Shown here: positions 13,001-23,661 of the stretch, piece by piece
Position numbering within the stretch: the stretch's first letter is position 1
Layout of the letters: every line of letters starts with the position of its first letter
Origin: Tribonema minus
Lineage: Eukaryota > Sar > Xanthophyceae > Tribonematales > Tribonemataceae
Length of the DNA stretch: 64,000 nucleotides
Assembly (NCBI GenBank): GCA_017506865.1
Contig: JAFCMP010000135.1
Location: 868,001-932,000 of the forward strand
Direction: 5' to 3'
Made by a program: the position numbers and the translations under genes
Notes under the pieces: model-generated
Seen by the model: only the letters and a program-made list of their open reading frames with translations
The model's database searches: none
Told to the model about the DNA's origin: nothing

Positions 13001-16000
13001 TCAAACGTCGCGCCATTTGAGCTGGAGGCTGACTTGGTGGTGGTGAGGAAGGGGCCGTTTGTGCATGCTGCTCTAGGGCTGCGAGAGTTGCAGTGTGTTG
13101 TTGCATTCCAGTCCGCTTGCAGGGTCAAGGCTGATTTGGTGGTGGTGAGGAAGGGGGTGCGCCGTTTGCGACTGCTGCTCGCAGGCTGCGAAAGTTGAAG
13201 CGCTTCGAAGCATTTCTTCTGTTGTCCCATTCTGCTTGTAGGGAGTGGTCGAACTCGAGGCTGATCTGGCGGTGGTGAGGAAGGGGCGCGGCGCGACACT
13301 TGCGCACGCTGCTTGAGGGCTGCGAGAGTTGAAGCGTGCTCTTGTATGCTGTTCCACCTAGGAGTGGTTACGCTTGTTGCCACATCATTGTGACAACAAT
13401 TCCGTTTGCGCGTGCTGCTTGACGGCTGCGAGCGTTGCGGTGTGTTTTTTGTATTCCGTTCCGCTGGTAGGATCGAGGCTGACCTGGTGGTGGTGAGGAA
13501 AGGGCCGTTTGCGCTTGCTGCTCAAAGGCTGCTAGAATTGCAGTGTGTTCTCGTGTTCATTTCCGCTGGTAGGGAGTGAGTATGCCTTTTCTGGTTGACA
13601 ATGTGTGACATGAAGGCCATCAGTCAGCGTCGTCCGCCGCTCGTTTAGAAGGGCGGTCAGGTCAATCGAGGCCAATTGCAACCCCACGCAGTGCGCATTG
13701 CTTCGCACGCCATTGCGGCAGAGCGTGTTGATGGCTCCCCATGCCAAGCGCTGCTGTACTGCAAGCGCGGGCAGCGTCACTGCTTGAAGTAGCTGCCACT
13801 GCGCTGAGCGCCGCGGCCGCGATCATACCATCCATCCTGCATCTGCACGCAGCTGATGCGAAACGTGAAGCATTCCCTGACGTGCGCGCGCCTGCGCTGC
13901 TGCCGCTGCTCCTGCCGCTGCTGCTGCTGCTGCTGCTGCTGCGCTGCTGCTGTGCGCAGGGCGCCGACGGCGTACGCAGCGCCGTGCGCGCTGCCATGGA
14001 GGCCGACCCCGCAGCCGTCAAGGTATGTATGTACATCCGATGCCGCGCGCTCGTCGCGGAAACGCGTGCGAAGAGGCGAGCACTTGATGTTTTGCAACAA
14101 AGAGAGTTGTTGCTCAAGGCGAGCACTTGATGTTCTGCAACAAAGAGAGTTGTTGCTCATTGGTCTGTTGCTCCGTACCGGCACGGTCAGACATCAAGGC
14201 GACCAATGCGGCAGAAGACCGGCGACGGTTGTGTACTGTTGGAAGTGAGTGTATTCGTGGTCTGTCTACCGGCAAGTGTAACTGCCGTAACTGTCAATTG
14301 TGCAAACAGCAGCGCACATGTAACTGTCATAGGCTCCAACAGGTATGCATGTACGACCGACGCCGCGCGCTCGTCGCGGAAACGTGTGACGAGAGGCGCG
14401 CATTTGATGTCTTTGGTCAAGCGCACGCGGCGCCTCTAGCGCTCTTTGCTGGCGCATACGCGCGAAGGTTTGAGAGCAGGACCGTGTGCTCAGCGTCCCA
14501 CGCGGCTGGGCGTCGCTCGCCCTGCGCAGCAGCGCTCAGGTCTCAGTGCTTAGCGGCACTGTTGTGTGGTGCTGCGCCGCAGGTGATGTCGCGTGCGCAG
14601 AGTGCGACCGTGTGAGTCACCGGCGGGAGTTAGGGCTAGGGTTAGGGCTAGGGCCAGGGTCATGGAACCGGCAGGACAGACGTCGCATAGCGCCATCGCG
14701 AGAGCACTGTGGGCCGCGCGAGAACTGCGGGCGTCGCTGAGCAACTGTCAGTTACAAGTTGAACAACTGCCGCTGACACTTTTTCTTTGTGTTTCGCGTT
14801 GCGCAGGCCGCCAGCGGCAAGGCGCTGCGCGCGGTGCGCTTCCCCAACACCAACGAGCGCGTCTACAAGACGATCCCGCTGCGCGTCCCGGACGACTGGC
14901 GGACGGACCTCAACTACAGCTACGTGAGTGCCATACCGTAGGTATACACTTGCCTGCGCATAAACAACGCTGTTAGATATGCATGCATGCGTCGCGTGGG
15001 TACACGGTACACGCGAGTTGACAGGGACTCCGGGTCTCGCTGGCGGTGTGCGAGCAAACCCGCCACTGTGCTTCGAAAGCAGGCAGGCGCGCGGGCGCCC
15101 GTAGCATCAAGTGCAGCTTCGTGTCATGTATAATGCAGTGAACCATCTCACCATAAGGTTGGCCGCGCATTGAGCGGGACTGGTTACGTTTGCCGGATGT
15201 GTTAGGGTTAGGGTTAGGGTTAGGGTTTGTGACGGTGCGTGCGTTCCAAAGCGCACCCATCAAGGCAGCGAAGAAGCGCTTTGTCTCTGGGGAGCCACTG
15301 CGCCGCCATCATTCGCTGCCGCTGCCTGACAAATCGTCTGGCCCTCGAGCGCGTGCAGGGTACTTCCTGATGCAAACCCCCTGATGCTCGAGCCAGCTGA
15401 CTCATCACACCCTGGCATATCTCACGCCCCCCCCCCCCCCCCCCCCCCCTTTTCCCCCCTCGCTGGCGTTTCTCAGCTCAGCAAAGAGGGGGTGACCCTG
15501 GAGGCCCTGCCCAATCTCGAATGCGCCCTCGTGGGGGTGGTCCTGTACAGGCCCGGCAACGAAGCGGTGGAAAGTGAGTGTATTGTGGATCGTGGCAACC
15601 GGTGTCTGCTGATGTGCTTGCCGCCCCGACTGCCTGACATAAAAACGCATCAAGTCATGCACAGCGCCGCCGGTTTTGTGGTCTGGACCCGGTCGATGCT
15701 CTGCAACGAAGCGGCAGAAAGTGAGTATTATGGATCGTGGGGCATTCTGCGTGTGCTGCTACGCATGTTTATCGGCATTTTCAACGCTTGCCGCCGGGCT
15801 GGTGGCGAATGGCTGCGTAGCGCAGGCGGCGGCAACGCGTGATGATGATCAGTGACATGTTGTTTTCTGAACTCGCTCAGTGGTGGTGTTGGCGTCATAG
15901 TAGCTGTCATGCACTGCGGCAAAATGTGACAAGGGGGGAAGTGAGTGCTTTTGAAGTTGGTGATGTTGGCATGGCACAGGTTGAAGTTGCGGTGTGAGCA

Positions 16001-19000
16001 TGTCACGTTTGTTGCATGGAATGCGGTACACTTGCAGGTTCACAGAGTGACCGGCGGTGTATCCGTCTGTAGTCCAATGCGCAGCGTGCTGCATGCAACT
16101 TTGCATCTCCGGAACTATGCTCACGTTGCAACAACTGATTTTAACATGACCTCTGCGTGTGTCCTGTGTGCCAGGCATCAAAACGAAGGAGCAGGCCAGA
16201 GACTTCTTTGATAAGGCGTTCCCAGCACTTGCGGGCTTTATCTCTGATGAGGTACGTGCATGTTGGTGGCTGATGCGCAGTCCTGATCTTTATATGTACT
16301 CTTGTACTCTATGACGACATATTGAAGATCGCTGGCAGGAGCGGCTTCTGGTGCACTCATGCGAAAACTTCACATGTGTCCGATTAAACTTGAACATTGC
16401 CTAGGGTATTTAAGCATACCCTGCCGGTGGCCGCGACCTGTGAGCGCTGAATATGTGACACAGTGTATATGTAGCCTTGCGAAATGTGCTCAAAACGGCT
16501 GAGGTTTGCCGCTGTGTCAGCATGTGTGTAAGTGTGCATGATGGTGATATGGGCTTGCTCGGGGGGGAGTGGGGGCGGAAATGCATGAGCAGTGCTGATG
16601 CACTGCCGCGCCACTTCAACTTGATCTGATTTCATTTCTGACACAACAGTCGCTCCTCAACTTGATCTAATTGTTTTTTCAAGCCTGACACAACAGTCGC
16701 TCTGGCGAGCACTTTAAAATTTCCAAGGACTGCAAAAACTCAGCCGAGCGCCTGTGAGCAAGCCCTCATGCTTGTGCAATGTTGGTATTTGGCCGACACA
16801 CCATATTCCTAATGCTTTAGAAGTGTCTGTGAGTGTTGCAAGCCTTGTATGCATCAGTATGTTACACACCGTCTGTGGCGAGCATTACAACACATTCCCA
16901 AAAGAAAGGTGGCGCAGGCACTGTGAGCTAGCTCTCAGGCTTGCATAATGTCATTTTCTGGGCCGACACACCATGTTCCTCATATGATATCTGTGAGCGC
17001 TGCAAGCCTCGTACGCATCCGCATGTGACACACCGCCTATGTTGTGCGCCCTCGCATGCTCACTTCAGGACACGCAACGGTTCGTAGAGAAGCCCGTGAG
17101 CAAGCTGCCGTCGTCCAGGCACAGCGGCCCTGTGCTGCGCATGGGCCTGCGAGCAAGCCCTTATGCTTGTGCGAAATGTTGTTCGTCGGCAGATGCATCA
17201 TGCTCATCATGTTGTATCTGTAAGCGCCGCAAGCCTTGCCCACGCCCTTGTGTTCGCATTTCAGGACATGCAACGGTTCGTAGAGAAGCCCGTGAGCAAG
17301 CTGCCGTCGTTCAGCTACTGCGGCCCGGTGCTGCACATGGGCGCAGCGGGCGTGCTCCTGGGCGATACCATCAAGACCGTCAAGCCGTACTTTGGCATGG
17401 GCGTCAACTCGGTAACAAGTGCAGTGCGCGCCGCAGCACAGCAGCGCTAACCCTAACCCTAGATACCATCAGAAACGTCAGTCCTAACCCTCACCAGCAG
17501 AAACGTCAAAGCCGTACTTCGGCATGGGCGTCAACTCGGTAAAAAGTGCACTGCGCGCCGCAGCGCAGCAGCCCTAACCCTAAACCTACCCTCAAGACCA
17601 GGTCTTTCTCGTGTAGCCTTCGTTACTCATCCCTCGGCATAGGCGTCGACTCGGTAAAAACGGCTCTGCGCGCCGCAGCGCAGCAGCCCTACTTTCTCTC
17701 TCGTGTAGCCTTGTTCCTCCCTCTTTCGACCCCGTGTCTGCACGGACACTCCAACTAGAAGTACACGGCGTGATGCGTGGGCATAAGAGGCGGCGCTGCG
17801 TACTTCGACATGGGCGTCAATTCGGTAAAAAGTGCAGTGCGCGCTGCAGCACAGGCGCCCTAATCCTACCCCCAACACCAAGTCTTTCTTGTGTAGCCTT
17901 TGTCATGAGCGCCGCAGCACAGCACCCCTAACTCTAGGACTAGGTCCGCTCTCGTGTAGCCTCGTTGCTCCCTCTTTTGACAGTACTTCGGCATGGGCGT
18001 CAACTCAGTAACGTGCAATGGACGCGAATCAAAAGATCACAGAGCTCCATGTGACAAAGTGTGGTGAGCCGCAAATGCCTTCCACCAATGACCGTGGTCG
18101 CCGCTGCTGCGGCAATTGGACCCAAGCATGTGTGGCGCAGCACAGCAGCCCTAAACCTAACCCTCAGACACTAGGTCTCTCTCGTGTAGCCTTGTTGCTC
18201 CCTCTTTTGACCGTTGAGGCCGGCGCTGTGTCCTGGCACCTAAACTTTAACTAGAAGTATACATAGAGTCGGCGTTGCGCGGGATGGGGTGACTGCACCA
18301 CCGGCTGACGCATGTGATCTTTCACTCTTGTTGTGTGTTTCTCTGCGACCAAAACAGCATTATAGTGTGCCTCACGCGTGAGATGTGCTGAGCTCGTCTT
18401 TGCCAGAAGCGGTGCTCAAAACTCCTTCATGTCATACATATACACCTCCATCTGTGAAGTTAGGGTCGATCAAAATGAGAGCAAAAGAGAATACATAGTG
18501 GTTGGCTCACCTGTCGAATGATTGCAGCTGCGGGTCGCGGCGGAGCAGGCGATGCTGATGAATTAGCCATTATTGAGTGAGCACGGTGCTGGTCACGCAT
18601 ACATACATACATACTCCTGTTTCAAAGTACACTGGAAGTGTACGAGCATTTGCATCCTGTAAAATATCAGTATTGTGAAGAATGCATGTTTTCAAAGTAC
18701 AACGCAAGTCTACGAGCAGGTACATACTGCAAAGTATCAGTATCGTCAGGAATGCATAGTATGTACTGTATGCATGCACGGATGTGGGTATGCACATGTT
18801 GAACGGCTGCTTGTCTCGGCAACACCACCCAGTGCCAGGCTGACGCTCCTCCGCTCCCTGCTCCAGGCATTCGAGGACATATGCGTACTGGACGACTGCC
18901 TGAATGACACGGGGGACAATCTGCAAGAAGCGCTGCCGCTCTTCTCAAAAAGGTGCGTCCGCAGTTGAAGCGGAACTTGTGAGTTTTCTTTGTCTTGGGG

Positions 19001-20055
19001 CAGAAGCGCGTTCAGCATCATCAGGATATCTGCAGCTCCCCGCGACGATGTACTGGTGATGATTGGCGACATTGCTCCACACGCGCCTACACTCGCGCAC
19101 TGAACTTCTCTTCTGGAGTTCTGAGGTGCAGCATCACGGTGCATTGGTGGTGTTGTGTGCAACTGCAGCTGCCCCCCCCCCCCCCCCCTGTAGCTCCCTG
19201 GTTCTCAACTTCACATGTGCATCTCCAAATGTCCTCCTGCACCTGGTCCGCTCCTTCTCAACTTCACATATCCTCCCCCCGTTTCAGAAACCCCCCTGTG
19301 TTCTCAATCTCCATTCTCTCCTCCCCCCCCCCTTGCGCCAGGCGTGCCGCAAGCGCCAAGGCCCTGGTTGAACTGAGCCGCCAGTTTGATTCCGAGGGCA
19401 TCAAGCAGGCGGTGCTGTTCATCGGGCCCATCATCCTAGACGGCATCTTCAGCAAGGCGTTCCCGCGTGCGTTCAAGCCTAACACCATACAGCTGCTGCA
19501 GATACCGGAGGCGGGCAGCTTTGTGCAGGTATGTAGGTATGCCCGTGAAGCAGGGATGCCCCCCCCCCCCCCCCCCCCCTCCCCATTTTGTTTTTGAGTG
19601 TCGGCAAGAAAGAGAGATCCTGTCTCTGTCTTGGCATCCTGGGTGGGTACACCCGCCACACCTCAGCATGCGCGGTCGTTCGAGCGAAATTCAGCTATCA
19701 TTAGCTGTCACCAAGGAGGGGGGGGAGGGGGGCTGCAACCATGTGCCTACACTGTCTGGTGAGTGCCCAGCAAATACTGATGCGTGCTGATACCTGATAC
19801 ATGCTGCCCCCCCCCCCCTTCCCGGACTCTGCACAAAAACCTGTTGCTCCAAAGCGCGTTCCCCCTTTCTCGTGTGAAGGGCGCGTGCTTCCTTGCGTTC
19901 AGCGTTTCACTGCCGCTGCTGTGGCGGCGGCGGCGCCGCCAGTGGCTGGAATGATTTCAACGAAGCCTCCGTACGCCCCGGTGGCCATCACAATGCAGCG
20001 TGCGCGCGCCACCGCTGCTGCGCATTCGCACTCGCGCACACGCATGCCCACTGAC

Positions 20056-20086
<31 letters not shown>

Positions 20087-20214
20087 ACTGCACCGCTCGC
20101 GCGCAGGTGCGGCGGCGCAAGCGCCTCGACCGCGTGCTGCAGCTCGGCATCATCGCGGGCGCGCTCAGACTCGCGCTCGCAGCCGCGCGGCTCGCGCTGC
20201 GCCTGACGCTGTAG
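10002..20214 (+). CDS. Kynurenine 3-monooxygenase-like FAD-dependent monooxygenase, predicted plastid-targeted
   Basis: Class A flavoprotein monooxygenase; the family hydroxylates aromatic substrates using FAD, NAD(P)H and O2. Twelve exons join in phase to 570 codons: 10,002-10,288; 10,590-10,703; 11,530-11,682; 12,766-13,042; 13,960-14,022; 14,807-14,923; 15,477-15,573; 16,175-16,251; 17,265-17,411; 18,867-18,952; 19,342-19,528; 20,107-20,214. The Rossmann motif VIIGGGPSGLA (about residues 88-98) is rebuilt across intron 1, the DG motif DLVVGADGVRSAVR (about 274-287) across intron 4, and the GD motif LLGDTIKTVKPYFGMGVNS (about 426-444) lies in exon 9. The N-terminus has a hydrophobic core (residues 11-20) and a predicted cleavage ITQA|F (28/29), followed by a Ser/Ala/Arg-rich stretch: a bipartite signal plus transit peptide of red-lineage plastids. 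A hydrophobic C-terminal helix may bind membrane. The true substrate could be another aromatic compound. Introns are full of exon-edge copies. Confidence 0.88.
11352..11400 (+). repeat. Decoy acceptor plus exon 3 start (monooxygenase)
   Basis: GCCAG|GAGCTACATGCTGGGC at 11,352 copies the first codons of exon 3 (true start 11,530; coding RSYMLGIGG.GQVSL), then diverges into intron sequence. The 5' flank (ccgccRccgct...) is also duplicated, so the period is about 178 bases. Splicing here would run into a stop codon a little later. Confidence 0.8.
12011..12058 (+). repeat. Decoy copy of exon 3 end (monooxygenase)
   Basis: This repeats the end of exon 3 (PDAVIRD.SER), about 331-354 bases after the true end at 11,682. 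The donor following it is decayed: gcacga where the true donor reads GTGCGT. Confidence 0.75.
12415..13495 (+). repeat. Exon 4 with multiple acceptor-side and donor-side copies (monooxygenase)
   Basis: The sequence AG|GAAGTACAAGACGCGCAC (coding RKYKTRTIARDRL) occurs at 12,415, 12,605 and 12,766; only the last runs on into a full exon. The exon end GACTTGGTGGTG|GTGAGG is at 13,043 (true donor) and recurs with few changes at 13,145, 13,275 and 13,493, each followed by aagggg-like intron sequence. The exon is thus preceded by two truncated acceptor copies and followed by three truncated donor copies, with periods of about 100-220 bases. Confidence 0.9.
14340..14420 (+). repeat. Second copy of the exon 5 donor and intron start (monooxygenase)
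   Basis: The sequence from the exon 5 donor (gtatgtatgtacatccgatg at 14,023) recurs at about 14,342 as gtatgcatgtacgaccgacg and continues similar for about 60 bases (cgcgcgctcgtcgcggaaacg in both). A shorter repeat, ttgatgttYtgcaacaaaga, lies between them at about 14,084 and 14,127. Confidence 0.75.
15202..15229. repeat. Interstitial TTAGGG array
   Basis: Four perfect or near-perfect TTAGGG units lie in intron 6 of the monooxygenase gene. A degenerate run also lies at about 14,625-14,662 in the preceding intron. Confidence 0.9.
15427..15476 (+). other. Poly-C tract before acceptor of monooxygenase exon 7
   Basis: About 30 consecutive C residues, then ttttcccccctcgctggcgtttctcag and the exon start at 15,477. 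It occupies the polypyrimidine-tract position but is nearly pure C. Similar C runs precede other acceptors in this gene (12,340-12,414; 12,570-12,604; 19,322-19,341). Confidence 0.8.
15700..15726 (+). repeat. Decoy donor copy of exon 7 end (monooxygenase)
   Basis: CAACGAAGCGGYRGAAA|GTGAGT at the true exon 7 end (15,573) recurs about 146 bases later at 15,704-15,726. Confidence 0.8.
17065..18015 (+). repeat. Exon 9 array: one acceptor-side and four donor-side copies (monooxygenase)
   Basis: An acceptor copy at about 17,070 (tcag|GACACGCAACGGTTCGTAGA) encodes a near match to the first 18 residues of exon 9, then diverges. True exon 9 is 17,265-17,411. After it, the text for PYFGMGVNS|gtaa recurs in degraded form at about 17,512-17,541, 17,630-17,660, 17,803-17,828 and 17,981-18,011. 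The copies are separated by cgcgccgcagcRcagcagccctaaccct, so a telomere-type CCCTAA motif is part of the duplicated unit. Confidence 0.85.
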
Positions 20215-21735
20215 CGCTGAGCGCCGCCGCCGCTGCCGCCGCCGCTGCCGCTGCCGCCGCCGCCACCGCTGCTGCTGCCGCTGCAGCCGCCGCTGTTGCG
20301 TGTGCGTGCGTGCGTCGCAACGCGCTTCAGCAGCGGCGTCGCCGCCGCCGCGCTCGTTCGTGAGATGTGCGCGTGCGTCGCGACGCGGCGCGGCGGCGGG
20401 CGTGCCCGGGCTCCCCGATCGGGGCTACGCAGATTTCCTGCTGCACACGGCGTTCGCACGGGCATCGTGCCAACCCCAGGCACGGCTGCAGACAGTGCGG
20501 CGCACACCGGCTCGCAAGCGGCGAGAGTCACGAGTGCAGCCAATCAAATCGGGTGGATGCGTTGCCTGCCCCGCGTGGTAATCGTCGCCGCACTGCTGCC
20601 AGCGTTGGCCAGCATAGGACTATGCGAGTCTGGTATGGAGCAGTAGTCTGAACACTGTAAGCTCGTGGGAACATGCACATGCGCGTTCACACAGCAGCAG
20701 CTGCTGCCCAGGGCGGCGGCTGTTTGCTTTTTATTTTTATTTCAAGGGGGGAACTAGCTAGATGGGAATAGTTGCTCGGATGCACGTTCGGCCATTGCTG
20801 CACAATGTGCAGGGCAAGCCCTGCTGCAACACATTCGTCCCCCATGCTTCTGTAATATCACACTGCACTGTCACACATGACAGTTGATTGCGCTCTGAGA
20901 GCTCCCAACATACCCTGCATAATGTGGCAACCTACACACTGCCTTCAGTTCCGGGGGAATCTTGTGTACTCTTTCTCGTTGGTGTTGCATTGCCAGTATA
21001 GGTCACTTGAAAGGAAACCTGAGAAGAGGACCTCTATCCGCTGTGTTTTGCATACAGAGTTGCATGCACATCTGGCGCTTTTTACATGGGGCCAACAAAC
21101 CTGTGCGCACGGCCATGGTGGCCACAGTGCGTCATGGCGAGGCACGACGCCATTACTTTTTTTTGGCAAACATTCTCAATGTGGCAATACGACACAGAGG
21201 TTTAAGAAGATCATTCTGTCCCAAAGCCCCCCAACACACGCGAATGCGCAGTATATGGCAGCAGGTCATTGATCATTGATGGCGTGTACATTACGCAGGA
21301 AGAGCCAGGCAATCATCGACGCCATTGGGAGCAACAACAAGCAGCAAGAGCATACGGTTCAAGTTGATGTAAGCCGGCACTCCACAAGAATATTTTTATG
21401 GCATTCTGGTACGGACGCAGACTCTCATGGCATTCACTCTAATGGCATTCTGGTGCAGACGCAGACTCTCAAAACGACTTTGAGGATGTCCCTGGTGTTT
21501 GTACTTTTATTAATTTCGCTTCGCAAGGGGCGCGAAAAGCCCTCTCTTTGGATGTGCACTCAATGCAACATTCCTTCTCCGAAGAGAAACTCAAACGCAA
21601 ACAGGCTTCCCCCTCTTCACACTACCACCAACACCCCACAACCAAACCCTACTTAGGCTTGCCCAGCCGTGAGGCACACTTGTCCCGTCTTGGTGTTTGT
21701 ACTGATCAGTCAGCCCGGAAATTACCCCCGAGGCA
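20215..21735. other. Intergenic; no gene seen, small tandem repeats
   Basis: Between the monooxygenase stop codon and the LRR gene's 3' end. It starts with a GCY-rich run (20,215-20,300), then becomes AT-richer with a poly-T/A patch near 20,715-20,745. At about 21,398-21,470 the string atggcattctggt[a/g]c[g/a]gacgcagactctca occurs twice. No frame looks coding. Confidence 0.5.
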
Positions 21736-23423
21736 TCAACATGTGTCAACAGCGCACCCCATGAGCGCTGCAGCAGATCTCCTGACAAGCTCGCAGCAGC
21801 CCTTGGCCTCTATGCTCTGCAGCAGCGGCAGCTGGCCCAGCGCGGCTGGCAGGCTCGCCAGTGTCATGCAATCTGTCAAGATCACAGATCTGAGCGCTGC
21901 CAGGGCACCCATGGAGTCCGGCAGCTGCGGCAGCCCTATGCAGAGCCTCAGACCAAGCCACCTCAGAGCTTTGAGGTTGCTGAGAGAGTCTGGTATAAGG
22001 TCAGCCGCGTGCAGGCGCGCAGGTCCAGTGCCGTCAGTGCCCGCAGGTCACCGACACTGTCTGGCAGCCGCTGGAGATGAGTGCAGTGCACGAGTGCAAG
22101 CTCTGTCAACGCTGACAGCCTACCTAAGCTCTCCGGCAAGCTTGCCAGCTTGGTGCAATCGCTCAAGTTTAGATTGGTCAACGCGGCCAGATTGGCCAAG
22201 CTGTCGGGCAAGCCAATGAGCTCTTCGTTCCAGTGGAGGTCAAGGGCCGTCAAACCAGACAGGGCACCGATACTGTCTGGCAGCCTCTCGAGATTGCCGC
22301 AAAAGTGTGCGTCGAGATTTGTCAATGAAGCGAGATTGCCAATGCTTTCTGGCAGTGTCTGAACGCCGCCGTGACACACCAGTAGCTCCGTCAGCGCTGC
22401 GAGGTTGCCGATGCTGTCTGGCGGACTAGTGAGCGCTGCACAGTAGCTCAGGTCGAGGTATGTCAACGCGGACAACTGGCCAATGCTGTCTGGCAGGGCA
22501 GTGAGTTTCTCACGCCCGCTGAGTTCAAGCGTTGTCAACGCGGTCAATCTGCCAATGCTGCTGGGCAAACTAGTGAGTCTGGTGCATTCAACCAGATCGA
22601 GCCTGGTCAGCACTGACAAGTCACCGATTGAATCAGGCAGCTGCGCAACCGAGGCTTCTACCAACAGTACCCTAACTAGCGTGAGCACATCAGACTGGGG
22701 GCCGGAATCCGTGAGGCGCAGCGCCGTGCGCAGCAGCGGCAACATCTCCATGGGGTTGCATGCCAGCAGATGCAGCTCTTGCAGCGAGCATGGAACGCGT
22801 GTCAGCGTCCCCTGCATGCCACATAAGGTCATGGCCTTCACATCTTCGAAGAGGCCATCGAACCTGTCTCTGGCACCCGCACCGGGGGCAGGGGGGCTCA
22901 GTGACAAGGCGACCAGCGGGTCGGCGTCGAAGCGCCCCTCGAGCTGCAGGTGGACAATGGTGTTGCTGATGAAAGCCTGACGTGAGGTAGCTGGTAGCAA
23001 CGGCTCTTTGAGGGTCAGGCGTGCAACCGGTCTCACCTTCCGGTGCATAGATCTGCACATGCCCCAGGCAGACTTGGGCAACAGGCGGTTCTGCGCCATC
23101 ACCGTCAGCACTTGCAGTGCATCCGGCCTGACGTCCTGACGTTTCGAAGCTTTGTGCCGCTGCTGCACTGGTGGAGCTTTCGATTGCGCAATGGCTGCAT
23201 GAGTCTCGCCGTCGTCATCGCTGAGGGCGCTGGCCGACAGATCAGCGCAAACTCCAGCTGCTGTTCCGCCGCCAGCAGCCAAAACTACCCCCCCCTGTGA
23301 GCCTCCGTGCTTCGAGTCATGCGGCTGTAGCGGGCCTTGTAAAGCGCTGGCGTTCTGCCCTCTTTGTGCTATAGCTGCGTCGAGACTGGCCACCTGCTGC
23401 GCGCTGGCGCACGCTTCGCGCAA
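21736..23423 (-). CDS. Leucine-rich-repeat protein with a C-terminal frameshift
   Basis: Intronless minus-strand LRR protein. About nine 24-residue repeats of the pattern LPDSIGxLxALTxLDLxxC, the kind found in plant PIRL and NBS-LRR proteins, cover the C-terminal half. The N-terminal 170 residues are low-complexity with a short basic segment. The frame closes at 21,963, but LRRs continue without break in another frame (PDSLSNLKALRWLGL, then LPDSMGALAALRS, LPAALGQLPLLQS) to a stop at 21,736-21,738. The switch lies near 22,000-22,010, in the text encoding ACTRL, and looks like a single-base loss. The start is uncertain: the first in-frame codon at 23,423 is TTG, and there is a stop shortly upstream, so an upstream exon is possible. 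No NB-ARC, kinase or membrane segment is visible. Ligand-binding or scaffold roles are typical of the family; specific function unknown. Confidence 0.75.
22000..22012 (-). other. Frameshift point in LRR gene
   Basis: Upstream codons give LDLRACTRL in the main frame; downstream LRR codons resume in a different frame. The consensus repeat continues on both sides without loss of residues, so a one-base deletion (natural, or an assembly error at gacctt) explains it. Confidence 0.6.
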
Positions 23424-23661
23424 GGCATCAAGTTCCCTCGCCGCATGCTACCTGCGAAGTTGGAGCGCTGTAATATCGGTAGCTTCTAGTGCGAATATCG
23501 GAGCTTCTAGTGCGTCGAAGGTGGGCATTGCTACAGCAGCAGCAGCTGGCGCCTTACAGCAGCAGCAGCTGGTGCCTTACAGATTTTTTTAAATGGGTGA
23601 GACTTCAACACGCACTTGAAGTTGCTTCCTTGAGGTCACCTCAGGTGTGCAGTAGGTGACA

